A stretch of DNA of 64,000 bases from JASHVB01 sp963762885 (GTDB lineage Bacteria > Pseudomonadota > Alphaproteobacteria > Acetobacterales > Acetobacteraceae). Both the position numbers and the translations under genes were made by a program. The notes below the pieces were generated by a model. It was not told the DNA's origin. It ran no database searches and was given only the letters and a program-made list of their open reading frames with translations. Positions 45,682 to 55,348 of this stretch are shown here, piece after piece (position 1 is the first letter of the stretch; each line of letters opens with the position of its first letter). Where the stretch lies: positions 124,001 to 188,000 of the forward strand of contig CAVXNH010000036.1 in assembly GCA_963762885.1 (NCBI GenBank), given 5' to 3'.

Positions 45682-47358
45682 TCATGGCAGGGCTTGACAG
45701 TTGAGACTCGCCGAAGCAACGAACGTACTGCTCGGTTCTGCATAAAATTCAAAGTCGCGCCGTAACCGGCCGGTCATCGCCTCGACATACGGTGCTGTCG
45801 CACACAGTTGTTCGAAATGCCACTCGTTAAGCGTCAGCCCGGCGCGCCGGCAGATCGCCGCAATCTCGTCGCGCCGCGCCGCGCTGATCGTGGCCTGCTC
45901 TGGTTCGGGCACCGGCGGCAGCGAGGTGGAAAAGACCGCGTCGGGATCGAGCACGGGACGCCGCGAACGCCACGGCGTCGCGGTCTCGTAGGCGTGCGCC
46001 ACGCGCAATACCGTTGCGTCGTCGAACGGACGCCCGGCGATCTGCATCGACAGCGGCAGGCCATCCGCGGTGAAGCCGATGCATTGTGCCAAAGCCGGGC
46101 CGCCCAGCACGTTGAACGGCGTGGTCACCGAGGCCTTCTGCCAAAAATTGATCGTCCGCCAACTCTCGAACCGCGGCGCCGGACCCGGCCCCGCTGTCAG
46201 CAGCACATCGTATCGTTCATAGATCGGCGCCACCTCCGCGATCATCGCGCGGCGCCAGCGCGACGCCTGCACATAATCCGCGCCGGTGATGAACAACGCG
46301 CCAAGCGAGCGGCCGAGGAAATCCTCGCCGAAATCAGCCAGGCGCTGCCGCAGCACCGGCTCATGCACGGCATAGAGTTCGCTCTCCGCGCCGGTGATCT
46401 TCACGTCATGATAGTCCTGCGCCGGGCGGATGCGCACGTCTTCCAACGTGGCGCCGAGCTTCCGCAGCACATCGAATGCCGCCTCCAACGCGGCCTTCGT
46501 AACATCGGGCGTCGGCACCTCGTGTTCGAACATTGAGCGCAGTACGCCGATGCGCAGGCCCTTGATGTCGCCGCCGAGCGCAGCGCGATAATCCGGCAGC
46601 GGAAGGTTCGCACTCGCCGGATCCTTCGCATCGTGTCCCGCGATGGCCTGCAACATGATAGCGCAGTCCTCGGCGGTCCAGGTCATCGGACCGGCGTGGT
46701 CATAGCTGAACGAGTTGGTATAGACGCCATTGCGGCTGACCAACCCATAGGTTGGTTTCAGTCCTACCAGGCCGCACAACGCCGCCGGATTGCGGATCGA
46801 TCCGCCGGTATCCGACCCGAGCGCACCCATCGCCAGCCCGGCCGCAACGCTTGCGCCGGAACCGCTCGACGAACCGCCGGTGATACGCGCGCGGTCCCAT
46901 GGATTTCGAGCCGGCGGCCAGGGGAGATCGAAGGACGGGCCGCCATGCGCGAACTCGTGCGTCGCCAGCTTGCCCAGCAGGATCGCGCCGGCCTCATAGA
47001 GTTTCGTCACCGTCGCGGCGTCGAAATCCGGCACGTAGTCGGCGCGCGTGCGCGAATGGCTGGTCGTGCGAATGCCCGCGGTGCAGTAGATATCCTTCAG
47101 CGCGAACGGAATGCCGTGCATCGGGCCGCGATAGTTGCCAGCCATGATCTCGGCTTCGGCAGCACGCGCCTGCGCCAGCGCGCGGTCCGCAGTGACCAGC
47201 AGGTAGGCGTTGAGCTGCGGATCGATCGCCGCGATCCGATCGAGTAACGCCCGGGTCAGTTCGACGGGGGAAAGCTGGCGGCGCTGAATCAGCCCGGCCG
47301 CTTCGGAGATCGACAGGAAGTGCAGCGCGGTGGCACGGGGCATTGCGTCGTCGGGCAT
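45682..47358 (-). CDS. amidase-signature family hydrolase
   Basis: The 558-residue enzyme has the Ser-cisSer-Lys triad: Lys in GIPFALKDIY, cis-Ser in TGGSSSGSGA and nucleophile Ser in LGSDTGGSIRNPA. It hydrolyses an amide to acid and ammonia. A C-terminal extension of about 90 residues beyond the core (after YETATPWRSRRP) is unusual. It might give substrate selectivity or partner contact. It starts 12 bases after the deacylase gene. Confidence 0.9.
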   Translation of the reverse strand: MPDDAMPRATALHFLSISEAAGLIQRRQLSPVELTRALLDRIAAIDPQLNAYLLVTADRALAQARAAEAEIMAGNYRGPMHGIPFALKDIYCTAGIRTTSHSRTRADYVPDFDAATVTKLYEAGAILLGKLATHEFAHGGPSFDLPWPPARNPWDRARITGGSSSGSGASVAAGLAMGALGSDTGGSIRNPAALCGLVGLKPTYGLVSRNGVYTNSFSYDHAGPMTWTAEDCAIMLQAIAGHDAKDPASANLPLPDYRAALGGDIKGLRIGVLRSMFEHEVPTPDVTKAALEAAFDVLRKLGATLEDVRIRPAQDYHDVKITGAESELYAVHEPVLRQRLADFGEDFLGRSLGALFITGADYVQASRWRRAMIAEVAPIYERYDVLLTAGPGPAPRFESWRTINFWQKASVTTPFNVLGGPALAQCIGFTADGLPLSMQIAGRPFDDATVLRVAHAYETATPWRSRRPVLDPDAVFSTSLPPVPEPEQATISAARRDEIAAICRRAGLTLNEWHFEQLCATAPYVEAMTGRLRRDFEFYAEPSSTFVASASLNCQALP

Positions 47359-47370
47359 TTTCGCTGCTCC

Positions 47371-49092
47371 TTATGCGGTGACCGGATCGCGCATGCCGCG
47401 CACCAGGCGTCCCGGCAAGGCTTCCGTCGCCTCGCCGTTACGGTAAACCACTGCGCCGGACACGATCGTTGCTTCGAAGCCGGCGGTCCGCTGCACCAGG
47501 CGCTTGCCGCCGGCGGGCAGGTCGTAGACGATCTCGGGCTGCCCCAGCGCCAGGCGATCGTAGTCGATCACATTCAGGTCTGCCTTCATGCCTTCGCGCA
47601 CCAGTCCCCGATCGTTCAGACCCACCGCCGCGGCGTTGTCGTGGCTGAGGCGCTTGATCGCCCAGGCCACGGGGAACAGCTCGCCTCGGCCGCGATCGCG
47701 GGTCCAGTGCGTCAGCGTATAGCTGGTCGCCGTGGCGTCGCACATGATGCCGACATGCGCGCCGCCATCGCCCAACCCGATCAACGTGTCAGGATGCGCG
47801 ATCATCTCGCGCACCACATCGAGGTTGCCCGCGGCATAGTTCGTGACGGGCAGATAGAGGATCGCCTTGCCGTCGCGCTGCAGCAGCAGATCGTAGGCGA
47901 CCTCATCGGGTGAACGATTCTCGCGCGCGGCGCGGGCGGCGATGCTGTCCTCCGGCGCGGGTTCGTAGTTCGGCGGATCGCCCAGCGGGAACATGCGATC
48001 CCAGCGCTGCACGCGTTGCGCGCGGGTGCTGCCCTGGAACGCTTCGGCCAGCAGGTTGGCGCGGAAAGCCGGGTCGCGCAGGTGTTGCATGCGTTCGGGG
48101 AACGGCAGATGGGCGATCGCCTTGTGGCTGGGGCGGCCCATGAACGGGTTTTGCGACAATTCGAATTCCAGCAGCACGCTGGTGGGACGGGAGCGGACCT
48201 GGCCGGTGATGCGCAGCCCTTCGGCGTTGGCGGTCTCGATCTGCTGCAGCAGTTTGCGCCATCCGTCGGGCCTTGCGTCGGATTGCAGCAGGGTCAGGGT
48301 GACCGGTCGGCCGGAGGCTTCGGCGAGATCGCGGAACAGGCCGAACTCCTTGTCCTGGTCTTCGAAGTCGGAGACGATCTGCATCCAGCCCGCGCCGGCG
48401 GATCGCATCGCATGGGCGATCTCGGTGAGTTCGGCCGCTTCGGCCCTCAGCGTGGGAATGTGCTTGCCGTCGAGCGTGCGGTGATTGAGCGTGCGCGATG
48501 TGGAGAAGCCGAGCGCTCCGGCGCGGATGCCTTCTTCCGTCAGTTCGGCCATGCGTTGCCGGTCCGGCGCGGTCGCCGGTTCGCGGTCCGCGCCGCGCTG
48601 GCCCATGACGTAGACCCGCAGCGCGGCATGCGGGACTTGCGTGGCGACGTCCACGTCGTAGTGCCGAGCGTCGAGTGCATCGAGGAAGTCGGGGAAGCTG
48701 TGCCAGTTCCATGGCAGGCCCTCGGTGAGGACGACTTCGGGGATGTCTTCGACGCCCTCCATCAGGCGGACCAGCATGTCGCGCTGGGCCTCGTGGCAGG
48801 GTGCGAAACCGACGCCGCAATTGCCGAGCAAGACGGTGGTGACGCCGTTCCAGGACGACGGCGAGAGGCGGGAACTCCAGGTTACCTGGGCGTCGTAGTG
48901 GGTGTGCACATCGACGAAGCCTGGGGTGACGAGTTTGCCCTTGGCGTCGATCTCATCTGTGCCTTTGGGGAGGTGGCAACCGATCGCGGCAATGCGGTCG
49001 TTGGCGATGGCGATGTCGGATTCGAAGGGGTCGCCGCCGCTACCGTCCATGATGGTGCCGTTGCGGATCACCAGGGTCGGCGTTTCGGGCAT
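47371..49092 (-). CDS. N-acyl-D-amino-acid deacylase (amidohydrolase superfamily)
   Basis: The 573-residue protein begins with the beta-sandwich TLVIRNGTIMDGSGGDPFES and the metal motif GFVDVHTHYDAQVTW. NCGVGFAPC supplies the metal-binding Cys. LGDGGAHVGIMCDA holds the catalytic Asp near 455, as in D-aminoacylases. It removes an acyl group from N-acyl amino acids. The start MPETPTL is fixed by GGAGG nine bases upstream; the earlier MFA lies directly on that site. It is the first gene of the long minus-strand run. Confidence 0.9.
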   Translation of the reverse strand: MPETPTLVIRNGTIMDGSGGDPFESDIAIANDRIAAIGCHLPKGTDEIDAKGKLVTPGFVDVHTHYDAQVTWSSRLSPSSWNGVTTVLLGNCGVGFAPCHEAQRDMLVRLMEGVEDIPEVVLTEGLPWNWHSFPDFLDALDARHYDVDVATQVPHAALRVYVMGQRGADREPATAPDRQRMAELTEEGIRAGALGFSTSRTLNHRTLDGKHIPTLRAEAAELTEIAHAMRSAGAGWMQIVSDFEDQDKEFGLFRDLAEASGRPVTLTLLQSDARPDGWRKLLQQIETANAEGLRITGQVRSRPTSVLLEFELSQNPFMGRPSHKAIAHLPFPERMQHLRDPAFRANLLAEAFQGSTRAQRVQRWDRMFPLGDPPNYEPAPEDSIAARAARENRSPDEVAYDLLLQRDGKAILYLPVTNYAAGNLDVVREMIAHPDTLIGLGDGGAHVGIMCDATATSYTLTHWTRDRGRGELFPVAWAIKRLSHDNAAAVGLNDRGLVREGMKADLNVIDYDRLALGQPEIVYDLPAGGKRLVQRTAGFEATIVSGAVVYRNGEATEALPGRLVRGMRDPVTA

Positions 49093-49215
49093 TGCGAACA
49101 TCCTCCGGCGTTGCAGGCAGGAAGCGTATCGGCGGGCGGTGGGGCAAGGCAAGGCGAGCGTGTGGATTGTTGGCGATCACCCCGTGTCGCAGGTGGATGT
49201 GGGCAGCACCGCCAA

Positions 49216-49331
49216 GTTTTCAACACGGAGGAAGAATGAGAACCACGGAGAACCACGGAGCCAGTGTACGGCTTCGGCAACGGGAGCATGTACACTGGCT
49301 CCGTGGTTCTCGTTCTGCCTCCGTGTTAAAA
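49216..49331. repeat. long palindrome of the CCACGGAG type
   Basis: Left arm AACACGGAGGAAGAATGAGA... pairs with the right arm ending GCCTCCGTGTTAAAA. Near the centre CCAGTGTAC faces GTACACTGG. The left arm carries AACCACGGAG twice in tandem where the right arm has one complement, so it shows a recent ten-base duplication. The unpaired loop is about 22 bases. Confidence 0.85.
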
Positions 49332-49389
49332 ACTTGCTTGCTGCCGAGTGGCGATGTTCGGGCGGCGGTTCGGAGGATCGTAAAGCGCG

Positions 49390-49473
49390 GTCATTGCGAG
49401 CGAAGCGAAGCAATCTCCTTCGTGAGATCGCACCAGCCCAGGCGGGAGATTGCTTCGCCGCGCTCGCAATGAC
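49390..49473. repeat. GTCATTGCGAG palindromic repeat, second copy
   Basis: 29-base arms (GTCATTGCGAGCGAAGCGAA and onward) pair with two mismatches at 49445-49473. Family member of 22763-22860 and of the fragment at 17027. Confidence 0.85.
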
Positions 49474-49526
49474 ACCTTAGGCCGTTGTTACGTTGAGGCG
49501 TTGGAAGTGCGACGCCGCGCGGGCAG

Positions 49527-51299
49527 TCACCCCCGCGGACGCATACGCTCGGCGATGATGAACAGAGTTGTAACCACGCTCACCACGATCAGCGACGCAG
49601 CAGCGAGCGTCGGGTTCACCGCCATCAGAATGTCGTCCCACATCTGCTTCGGCAATGTGGTCTTCAGGCCGCCGCTGACGAACAGGGCCACCGTCAGTTC
49701 CTCGAACGACACAATGAAGGCGAACAGCAGCGCGGCCAGCAGCCCGCCGCGGATCAGCGGCAGCGTGACGTGGCGCAGCACGGCGACGCGTCCGGCGCCC
49801 AGCGTCGCCGCGGCCTGGTCCAGGCGCCAGTCGTGCCCGTTCAGCACGGTGACCAGCGCCACGAAGGTGATCGGCAGCGCCATCACCGTGTGGCCGACGA
49901 CCAGTCCCAGATCCGTCGCCACCAGGCGCAGATGCGCGAACAGATAGAACAGCGCCACCGCGGTGACGATGCTGGGCACCACCATCGGGCCAAGGAACAG
50001 CGTGAACACCAGCCTCGCCCACAATCCGCCGGAACGCGTCACCGCCAGCGCCGCGGCGCCGGCGATCGCCGTGGTCACCAGCGAGGTGGCAATGGCGACG
50101 CCGAAGGAGCGAAGCGTGGCATCGACCCATTGCGGCGAGCCGAAATAGACCTGCATCCAGTGCAGCGAAAAGCCCGTAGGCGGAAAATCGAGAAAGCGGG
50201 AATTCGTAAAGCTCATCGGCAGCACCATCAGCGTCGGCACCATCAGGAAACCGATGAGCGACACAGCATAGGTTGGCAGCAGCCAGCCGAACCGGTGGCC
50301 GCGCAGCACCGTCGCCAGACTCTCCGACAGCATTTCCGATGCGGCGGCGACGACGGCCAGCAGGCGCATGCCGATCGCGCGCAGCCAGCGCGGTGAGCTG
50401 CGCGGGCGGCCAGACGCGGGCCCGGTGGAGACTCCGAACAGACGGTCGAAGATGAAGCTGCTGGTCAGCGTGGCAGCCATCAGCAGGACCGCGAGCGCGC
50501 CGCCGAACTGCCAGTCCATGGCTTGCTGAATCTCGTCCAGGATCACCTGGCCGATCATGGTTTCATGCGGACCGCCCAGCAGCGCCGGCACGATGAAAAA
50601 GCCGAGCGACGAGATGAACACCAGCAGGCCCGAAGCGGTCACGCCGGGCATCGACAGATGAAAGAACACCCGCCAGAATGCCTGGGCTGCCGAAGATCCC
50701 AGCGTTGCCGCGGCGCGCGGCAGCGTGCGGTCGATCTGCAACATGACCGGCAGCATCGTCAGCACCGCCAGCGGCAGCAGCGTATGCGTCATCGCCATCA
50801 GCACAGCGCCTCGGCCATGCAGCAGTTCCGGCGACTGGCCGTCCGGGTTCAGCGCCCGGATGGTATTGGCGACGATGCCGTGGCGCGCCAGCAGCACCAG
50901 CCAACTGAACGACTTCACCAGAGCGCTGGTCCAGAACGGCAGCATCACCAGCAGGATCAGCTTCGCACGTTGCGCCGGCTGCAGGCGCGCGAGCCAGTAG
51001 GCCAGCGGATAGCCCAGCACCAGGCACAGCGTTGTGGTCTCGGCCGCGATGAAGAACGTAGTCCGCATCACGTCGAGATACACGGTGGCGCTGACCAGCC
51101 GGCGATAGGCGGCGAGCGAGAACCCAGCCGTGTCGGGATCCTGCAAGCTGGTCAGCAGCAGCCGCACCACCGGGTAAACGAAGAACACACCCAGATACAG
51201 CAGACCGGGGAAGGCGAGCCAGGCGACGCGAGGGCGGCCGATGGCGCGCCAATCCAGTCGCGTTGCCGGCATCACCGCGAGTGAAGAGGAGGTGCCCAA
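49527..51299 (-). CDS. fused ABC permease (PotB-PotC type, two domains)
   Basis: The 590-residue protein contains two complete permease domains of six spans each, joined near 300. The first EAA-like loop is LPRAAATLGSSAAQAFWRVF and the second LDQAAATLGAGRVAVLRHVT. This makes a one-gene channel for a spermidine/putrescine/iron-type importer. The reading frame opens at a TTG (51299), seven bases after the binding-protein stop. ATG at 51272 (MPATRLDW) is the alternative. Its ATPase is encoded divergently at 54220. Confidence 0.88.
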   Translation of the reverse strand: MGTSSSLAVMPATRLDWRAIGRPRVAWLAFPGLLYLGVFFVYPVVRLLLTSLQDPDTAGFSLAAYRRLVSATVYLDVMRTTFFIAAETTTLCLVLGYPLAYWLARLQPAQRAKLILLVMLPFWTSALVKSFSWLVLLARHGIVANTIRALNPDGQSPELLHGRGAVLMAMTHTLLPLAVLTMLPVMLQIDRTLPRAAATLGSSAAQAFWRVFFHLSMPGVTASGLLVFISSLGFFIVPALLGGPHETMIGQVILDEIQQAMDWQFGGALAVLLMAATLTSSFIFDRLFGVSTGPASGRPRSSPRWLRAIGMRLLAVVAAASEMLSESLATVLRGHRFGWLLPTYAVSLIGFLMVPTLMVLPMSFTNSRFLDFPPTGFSLHWMQVYFGSPQWVDATLRSFGVAIATSLVTTAIAGAAALAVTRSGGLWARLVFTLFLGPMVVPSIVTAVALFYLFAHLRLVATDLGLVVGHTVMALPITFVALVTVLNGHDWRLDQAAATLGAGRVAVLRHVTLPLIRGGLLAALLFAFIVSFEELTVALFVSGGLKTTLPKQMWDDILMAVNPTLAAASLIVVSVVTTLFIIAERMRPRG

Positions 51300-51305
51300 G
51301 CGGTC

Positions 51306-52373
51306 TCAGCTCTCCAGCAGCCAGGCATCGAAGCGCTGCTTCATCTTGTCGAAATTGGCGCCCCACCATTCGTCGTCGCGCACCACCATGTTGGTACCAT
51401 TGGCGGGATAGGTCGGCAGCAGCACCGCCCGATCATGCGGGATCAGGTCGTAGGCCTTGGTGTTGGTCGGGCCGTTCCGCATCGTCGGCGTATAGGCGGC
51501 CTGGCGTGCCGGGTCCGCGCAGAAGGCGACGAACTTCCGTGCCAGGTCCAGTTTCTGGCAGCCCTTCGGAATCGACCACCCGTCCACGCTGGCGATGTTG
51601 CCGTTCCAGACGATCTTCCCAGGTGTGCCGGCATCGAGCGTGGTCTGCGCCCGGGCGCTCCAGATCGACAGCAGGTCCACCTCGTCGCTTTGCAGAAGCT
51701 GGGTGGATTGCGCGCCGGTGCTCCACCAGACATCGATATGCGGCTTGATGCGGCTGAGGCTGGCGAAGGCTCGGTCCACGTCGATCGGATAGATCTTGTC
51801 GGGCGGCACGCCGTCAGCGAGCAGGGAAACTTCGAAGCTGGGGTTTGGCGACTTCTGCAAGCCGCGGCGGCCGGGGAAGGCGCTGACGTTCCAGAAGTCG
51901 GCCCAGCTCTGCGGCCCCTTGTCGCCGAACTTGTCGGTGCGGTAGGCGAACACCGTGGTCCAGACATCGGTGCCCAGGAAGGTCGGGGTCGCCATGTGGG
52001 GCAGGATATTTTCGGTCGCCGCGGCCGGCAGGTCCAGGGTCTCCAGGTAGTTCTTCGGGTGGGTCAGGCGGTAGACGAAGCCGGGGGTCAGCAGGCTGAC
52101 ATCGGAAGTGTAGGCTCCGGTTTCAACCGCCAGGCGGAACTGCGCCACTGGATCGACATTCTGGGTGATGTTGACGACCTTGATGCCGGTGGCCTGTTCA
52201 AACGGGTCATAGAAGGCCTCGCGGAAGCTGGCGCCGACCGGGCCGCCGTTATCGGCGACGACGATCTGGTCGGCCGCGGCTGCGCGGCGGGCGATCAGGG
52301 CGGGCAGCGCCAGGCTCGCAGTGCCCAACAAGGTAGCTCGGCGGGTGACGCCCCGGTTGGATGAGTGTGACAC
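51306..52373 (-). CDS. PotD-type extracellular solute-binding protein
   Basis: The 355-residue protein opens with GTG (VSHSSNRGVTRRATLLGTAS), a TAT-like leader ending RRAAAAD. GGGGAAC lies just upstream. Mature segments IVVADNGGPVGASFREAFYD, FEQATGIKVVN and SVDGWSIPKGCQ fit PotD/Fbp-type binders. It feeds the fused permease downstream. The gene is divergent from the monooxygenase at 52578, sharing a control region of about 200 bases. Confidence 0.88.
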   Translation of the reverse strand: MSHSSNRGVTRRATLLGTASLALPALIARRAAAADQIVVADNGGPVGASFREAFYDPFEQATGIKVVNITQNVDPVAQFRLAVETGAYTSDVSLLTPGFVYRLTHPKNYLETLDLPAAATENILPHMATPTFLGTDVWTTVFAYRTDKFGDKGPQSWADFWNVSAFPGRRGLQKSPNPSFEVSLLADGVPPDKIYPIDVDRAFASLSRIKPHIDVWWSTGAQSTQLLQSDEVDLLSIWSARAQTTLDAGTPGKIVWNGNIASVDGWSIPKGCQKLDLARKFVAFCADPARQAAYTPTMRNGPTNTKAYDLIPHDRAVLLPTYPANGTNMVVRDDEWWGANFDKMKQRFDAWLLES

Positions 52374-52577
52374 GATGTTCCCCTTTCCTGCACTGACCGC
52401 TGGCACGGCGTCCGCCCTGGCGGGAAGGACGCCGCGCAGAATCGCAGCTATGGTTTGCAATTACCATACCGGCCGGGGTATCCGGTATGGCGATTGGACG
52501 GGAGGCGCTGATCCGCTGCCTCGCCGCACCCTGGCATGCGGCATGCAACGTCCACTCGTCACCATGCGGAGCACCCT
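52374..52577. promoter_or_regulatory. divergent control region between importer and monooxygenase
   Basis: 204 bases between the binding-protein and NtaA-type genes must drive both. CCATACCGGCCGGGGTATCCGGTATGG (52463-52489) contains CCATACCGG facing CCGGTATGG, a nine-base inverted repeat around nine bases. This is a good operator candidate for joint control. Confidence 0.5.
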
Positions 52578-53951
52578 GTGCAGACTTCTCCCAAAGGCAA
52601 GATGAAACTCGGTTGGCTGATGAGCCCGACCGGCAACCATCCGGCCGCGTGGCTGCACCCGAGCACCGAATTGCACGGCGCCAACAACTTCGCGCATTAC
52701 ACCCGGCTGGTGCGGAAGGCCGAGGCGGCTAAATTCGATTTCGTATTCCAGGCTGATGCGGCTGGTGCGCGCGACGGCAATATGCGGGCCTTGAGCAGGG
52801 CGCCGCGGTTTATGAATATCTGGGAGCCGCTGAGTTTGTTGTCGGCGTTGGTGGGTGTGACAGAGCATATCGGTCTGTGCGGCACGATGTCCACCAGCTA
52901 TTACGAACCGTATAATCTGGCTCGGCTGTTTGCTTCGCTCGATCACCTCAGCGGCGGCCGGTCGGGATGGAACGTGGTGACGTCGGCGCACCCCGCGGGC
53001 GGCTATAATTTCGGGCGGGACGGGCTGGAGGATCACGCGCTGCGCTATGCGCGGGCGCGCGAATTCGTCGAGGTGTGCTTCGGCCTGTGGGACAGTTGGG
53101 ATGACGATGCATTTGTGCTGGATCGCGCCGCGGGCATCAATTTCGATCCGGAGAAGATGCACTATCTGCACCACAAGGGCCGGTTCTTTTCGGTGCGCGG
53201 GCCGCTGAATATTGCTCGGCCGCCGCAGGGACGGCCAGTGATCATCCAGGCCGGGGGATCGGAGTCAGGCAAGGAACTGGCGGCGGAGACCGCGGAGGTG
53301 ATCTTCACGCGCGACGCGTCGATAGCGCATGCGCAACGCTTCTATGCCGACGTGAAGGGGCGCATGGCTCGGTTCGGTCGATTGCCGGAGCATTTGAAAA
53401 TCATGGCGGGGATGACGGTGATCGTCGGGCGTAGCGCGGCGGAGGCGGAGGAGAAATTCGAATATCTGCAATCGATGATCCATCCCGAGGTCGGGCTGGA
53501 GATGTTGTCGGAGGATCTGGAGGGGATCGACCTTGCGGACCTGCCGCTGGATCAGCCGATCCCGCGCGATCGGATTCCCACCACCGCCAACCGGCATAAG
53601 CAGTTCTTCGATCAGATCATCCGGCTGATCGACGAGGAACACCTGACGCTGCGGCAGCTCTACCTGCGCTATAGCGCGGCACGGGGCGGCGAGGTGGTGC
53701 GCGGCACGCCAGAACATATCGCCGACATCATGGAGAGCTGGTTCCGCAACGAGGCAGCGGACGGTTTCATGATGACGTTCTCGACAGTGCCGGAGGGGAT
53801 GGACGACTTCATTACGCTGGTGCTGCCGGAATTGCGCCGCCGCGGGCTGTTCCGCGAGGAGTATGAAGGCCAGACCCTGCGCGACCACCTGGAGCTGCCG
53901 CGGCCGGCCAGCCGGCATCAGGCTCCAGCAGTCACGCTGGCGGCCGACTGA
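52578..53951 (+). CDS. NtaA/SnaA/DszA-family FMN-dependent monooxygenase
   Basis: The 457-residue luciferase-like protein has NtaA-type features: ELHGANNFAHYTRLVRKAE, FDFVFQAD, EPLSLLSALVGVTEHIGLCG, DHLSGGRSGWNVVTS and RPVIIQAGGSESGKELAA. Relatives oxidise nitrilotriacetate, EDTA, dibenzothiophene sulfone or long-chain alkanes with FMNH2 from a separate reductase. No reductase gene is nearby. The start is set at GTG 52578 (GCGGAG upstream); ATG at 52602 (MKLGWLM) is possible. Its importer neighbours suggest the substrate is taken up first. Confidence 0.88.
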   Translation: MQTSPKGKMKLGWLMSPTGNHPAAWLHPSTELHGANNFAHYTRLVRKAEAAKFDFVFQADAAGARDGNMRALSRAPRFMNIWEPLSLLSALVGVTEHIGLCGTMSTSYYEPYNLARLFASLDHLSGGRSGWNVVTSAHPAGGYNFGRDGLEDHALRYARAREFVEVCFGLWDSWDDDAFVLDRAAGINFDPEKMHYLHHKGRFFSVRGPLNIARPPQGRPVIIQAGGSESGKELAAETAEVIFTRDASIAHAQRFYADVKGRMARFGRLPEHLKIMAGMTVIVGRSAAEAEEKFEYLQSMIHPEVGLEMLSEDLEGIDLADLPLDQPIPRDRIPTTANRHKQFFDQIIRLIDEEHLTLRQLYLRYSAARGGEVVRGTPEHIADIMESWFRNEAADGFMMTFSTVPEGMDDFITLVLPELRRRGLFREEYEGQTLRDHLELPRPASRHQAPAVTLAAD

Positions 53952-54057
53952 TGGTTGCCTGCCGCGTACGCAGCGTCGCCTGTCCGATGGGCACCTTGCG
54001 GGGGGTTCTGCACATGGTGCGCGGGAGAAACGGCCGCGTCGGGGTTATGCGGCGTGA

Positions 54058-54120
54058 CCGGATCGTTATGTGCTATGGCCGGATCGTTATGTGTCACGGC
54101 CGGATCGTTATGCGTCATGG
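54058..54120 (+). repeat. 21-bp tandem repeat, three copies
   Basis: Three adjacent units start CCGGATCGTTATG and end ATGG or ACGG (54058-54078, 54079-54099, 54100-54120), with changes only at a few positions. They lie in the 268-base gap before the ATPase gene. The period is two helical turns, so they could be regularly spaced binding sites. There is no spacer structure as in CRISPR. Confidence 0.85.
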
Positions 54121-54199
54121 ACGGCAAAGGCCGGGCACCCACGGCTTCCTTGCGTGCCGTGACAAAACTCGTGGATGGCCGGCCTGCGCCGGCCATGAC
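54114..54199. repeat. degenerate GTCATG palindrome
   Basis: It starts GTCATGGACGGC and ends GCCGGCCATGAC, with CGTGGATGGCCGGCC on the right side. This is a decayed copy of the family at 21157 and 59623, directly upstream of the ATPase gene. Confidence 0.6.
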
Positions 54200-54219
54200 A
54201 CGGTTGCCCGGGGGGCCGC

Positions 54220-55305
<1,086 letters not shown>

Positions 55306-55348
55306 CGATACGAATTTTTAACAGCACGACGATGACGGGCACCAAACG

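Larger units (their letters stand above)
49093..49526. other. 434-bp intergenic region with two palindromic repeats
   Basis: It holds the promoter of the 14-gene run (49093-49210, boxes not assigned), then the repeats at 49216-49331 and 49390-49473. No gene is supported. Confidence 0.6.

Noticed and set aside
54058..54120. CRISPR array
   Set aside because: Only three directly adjacent 21-base units with no spacers and no cas genes.
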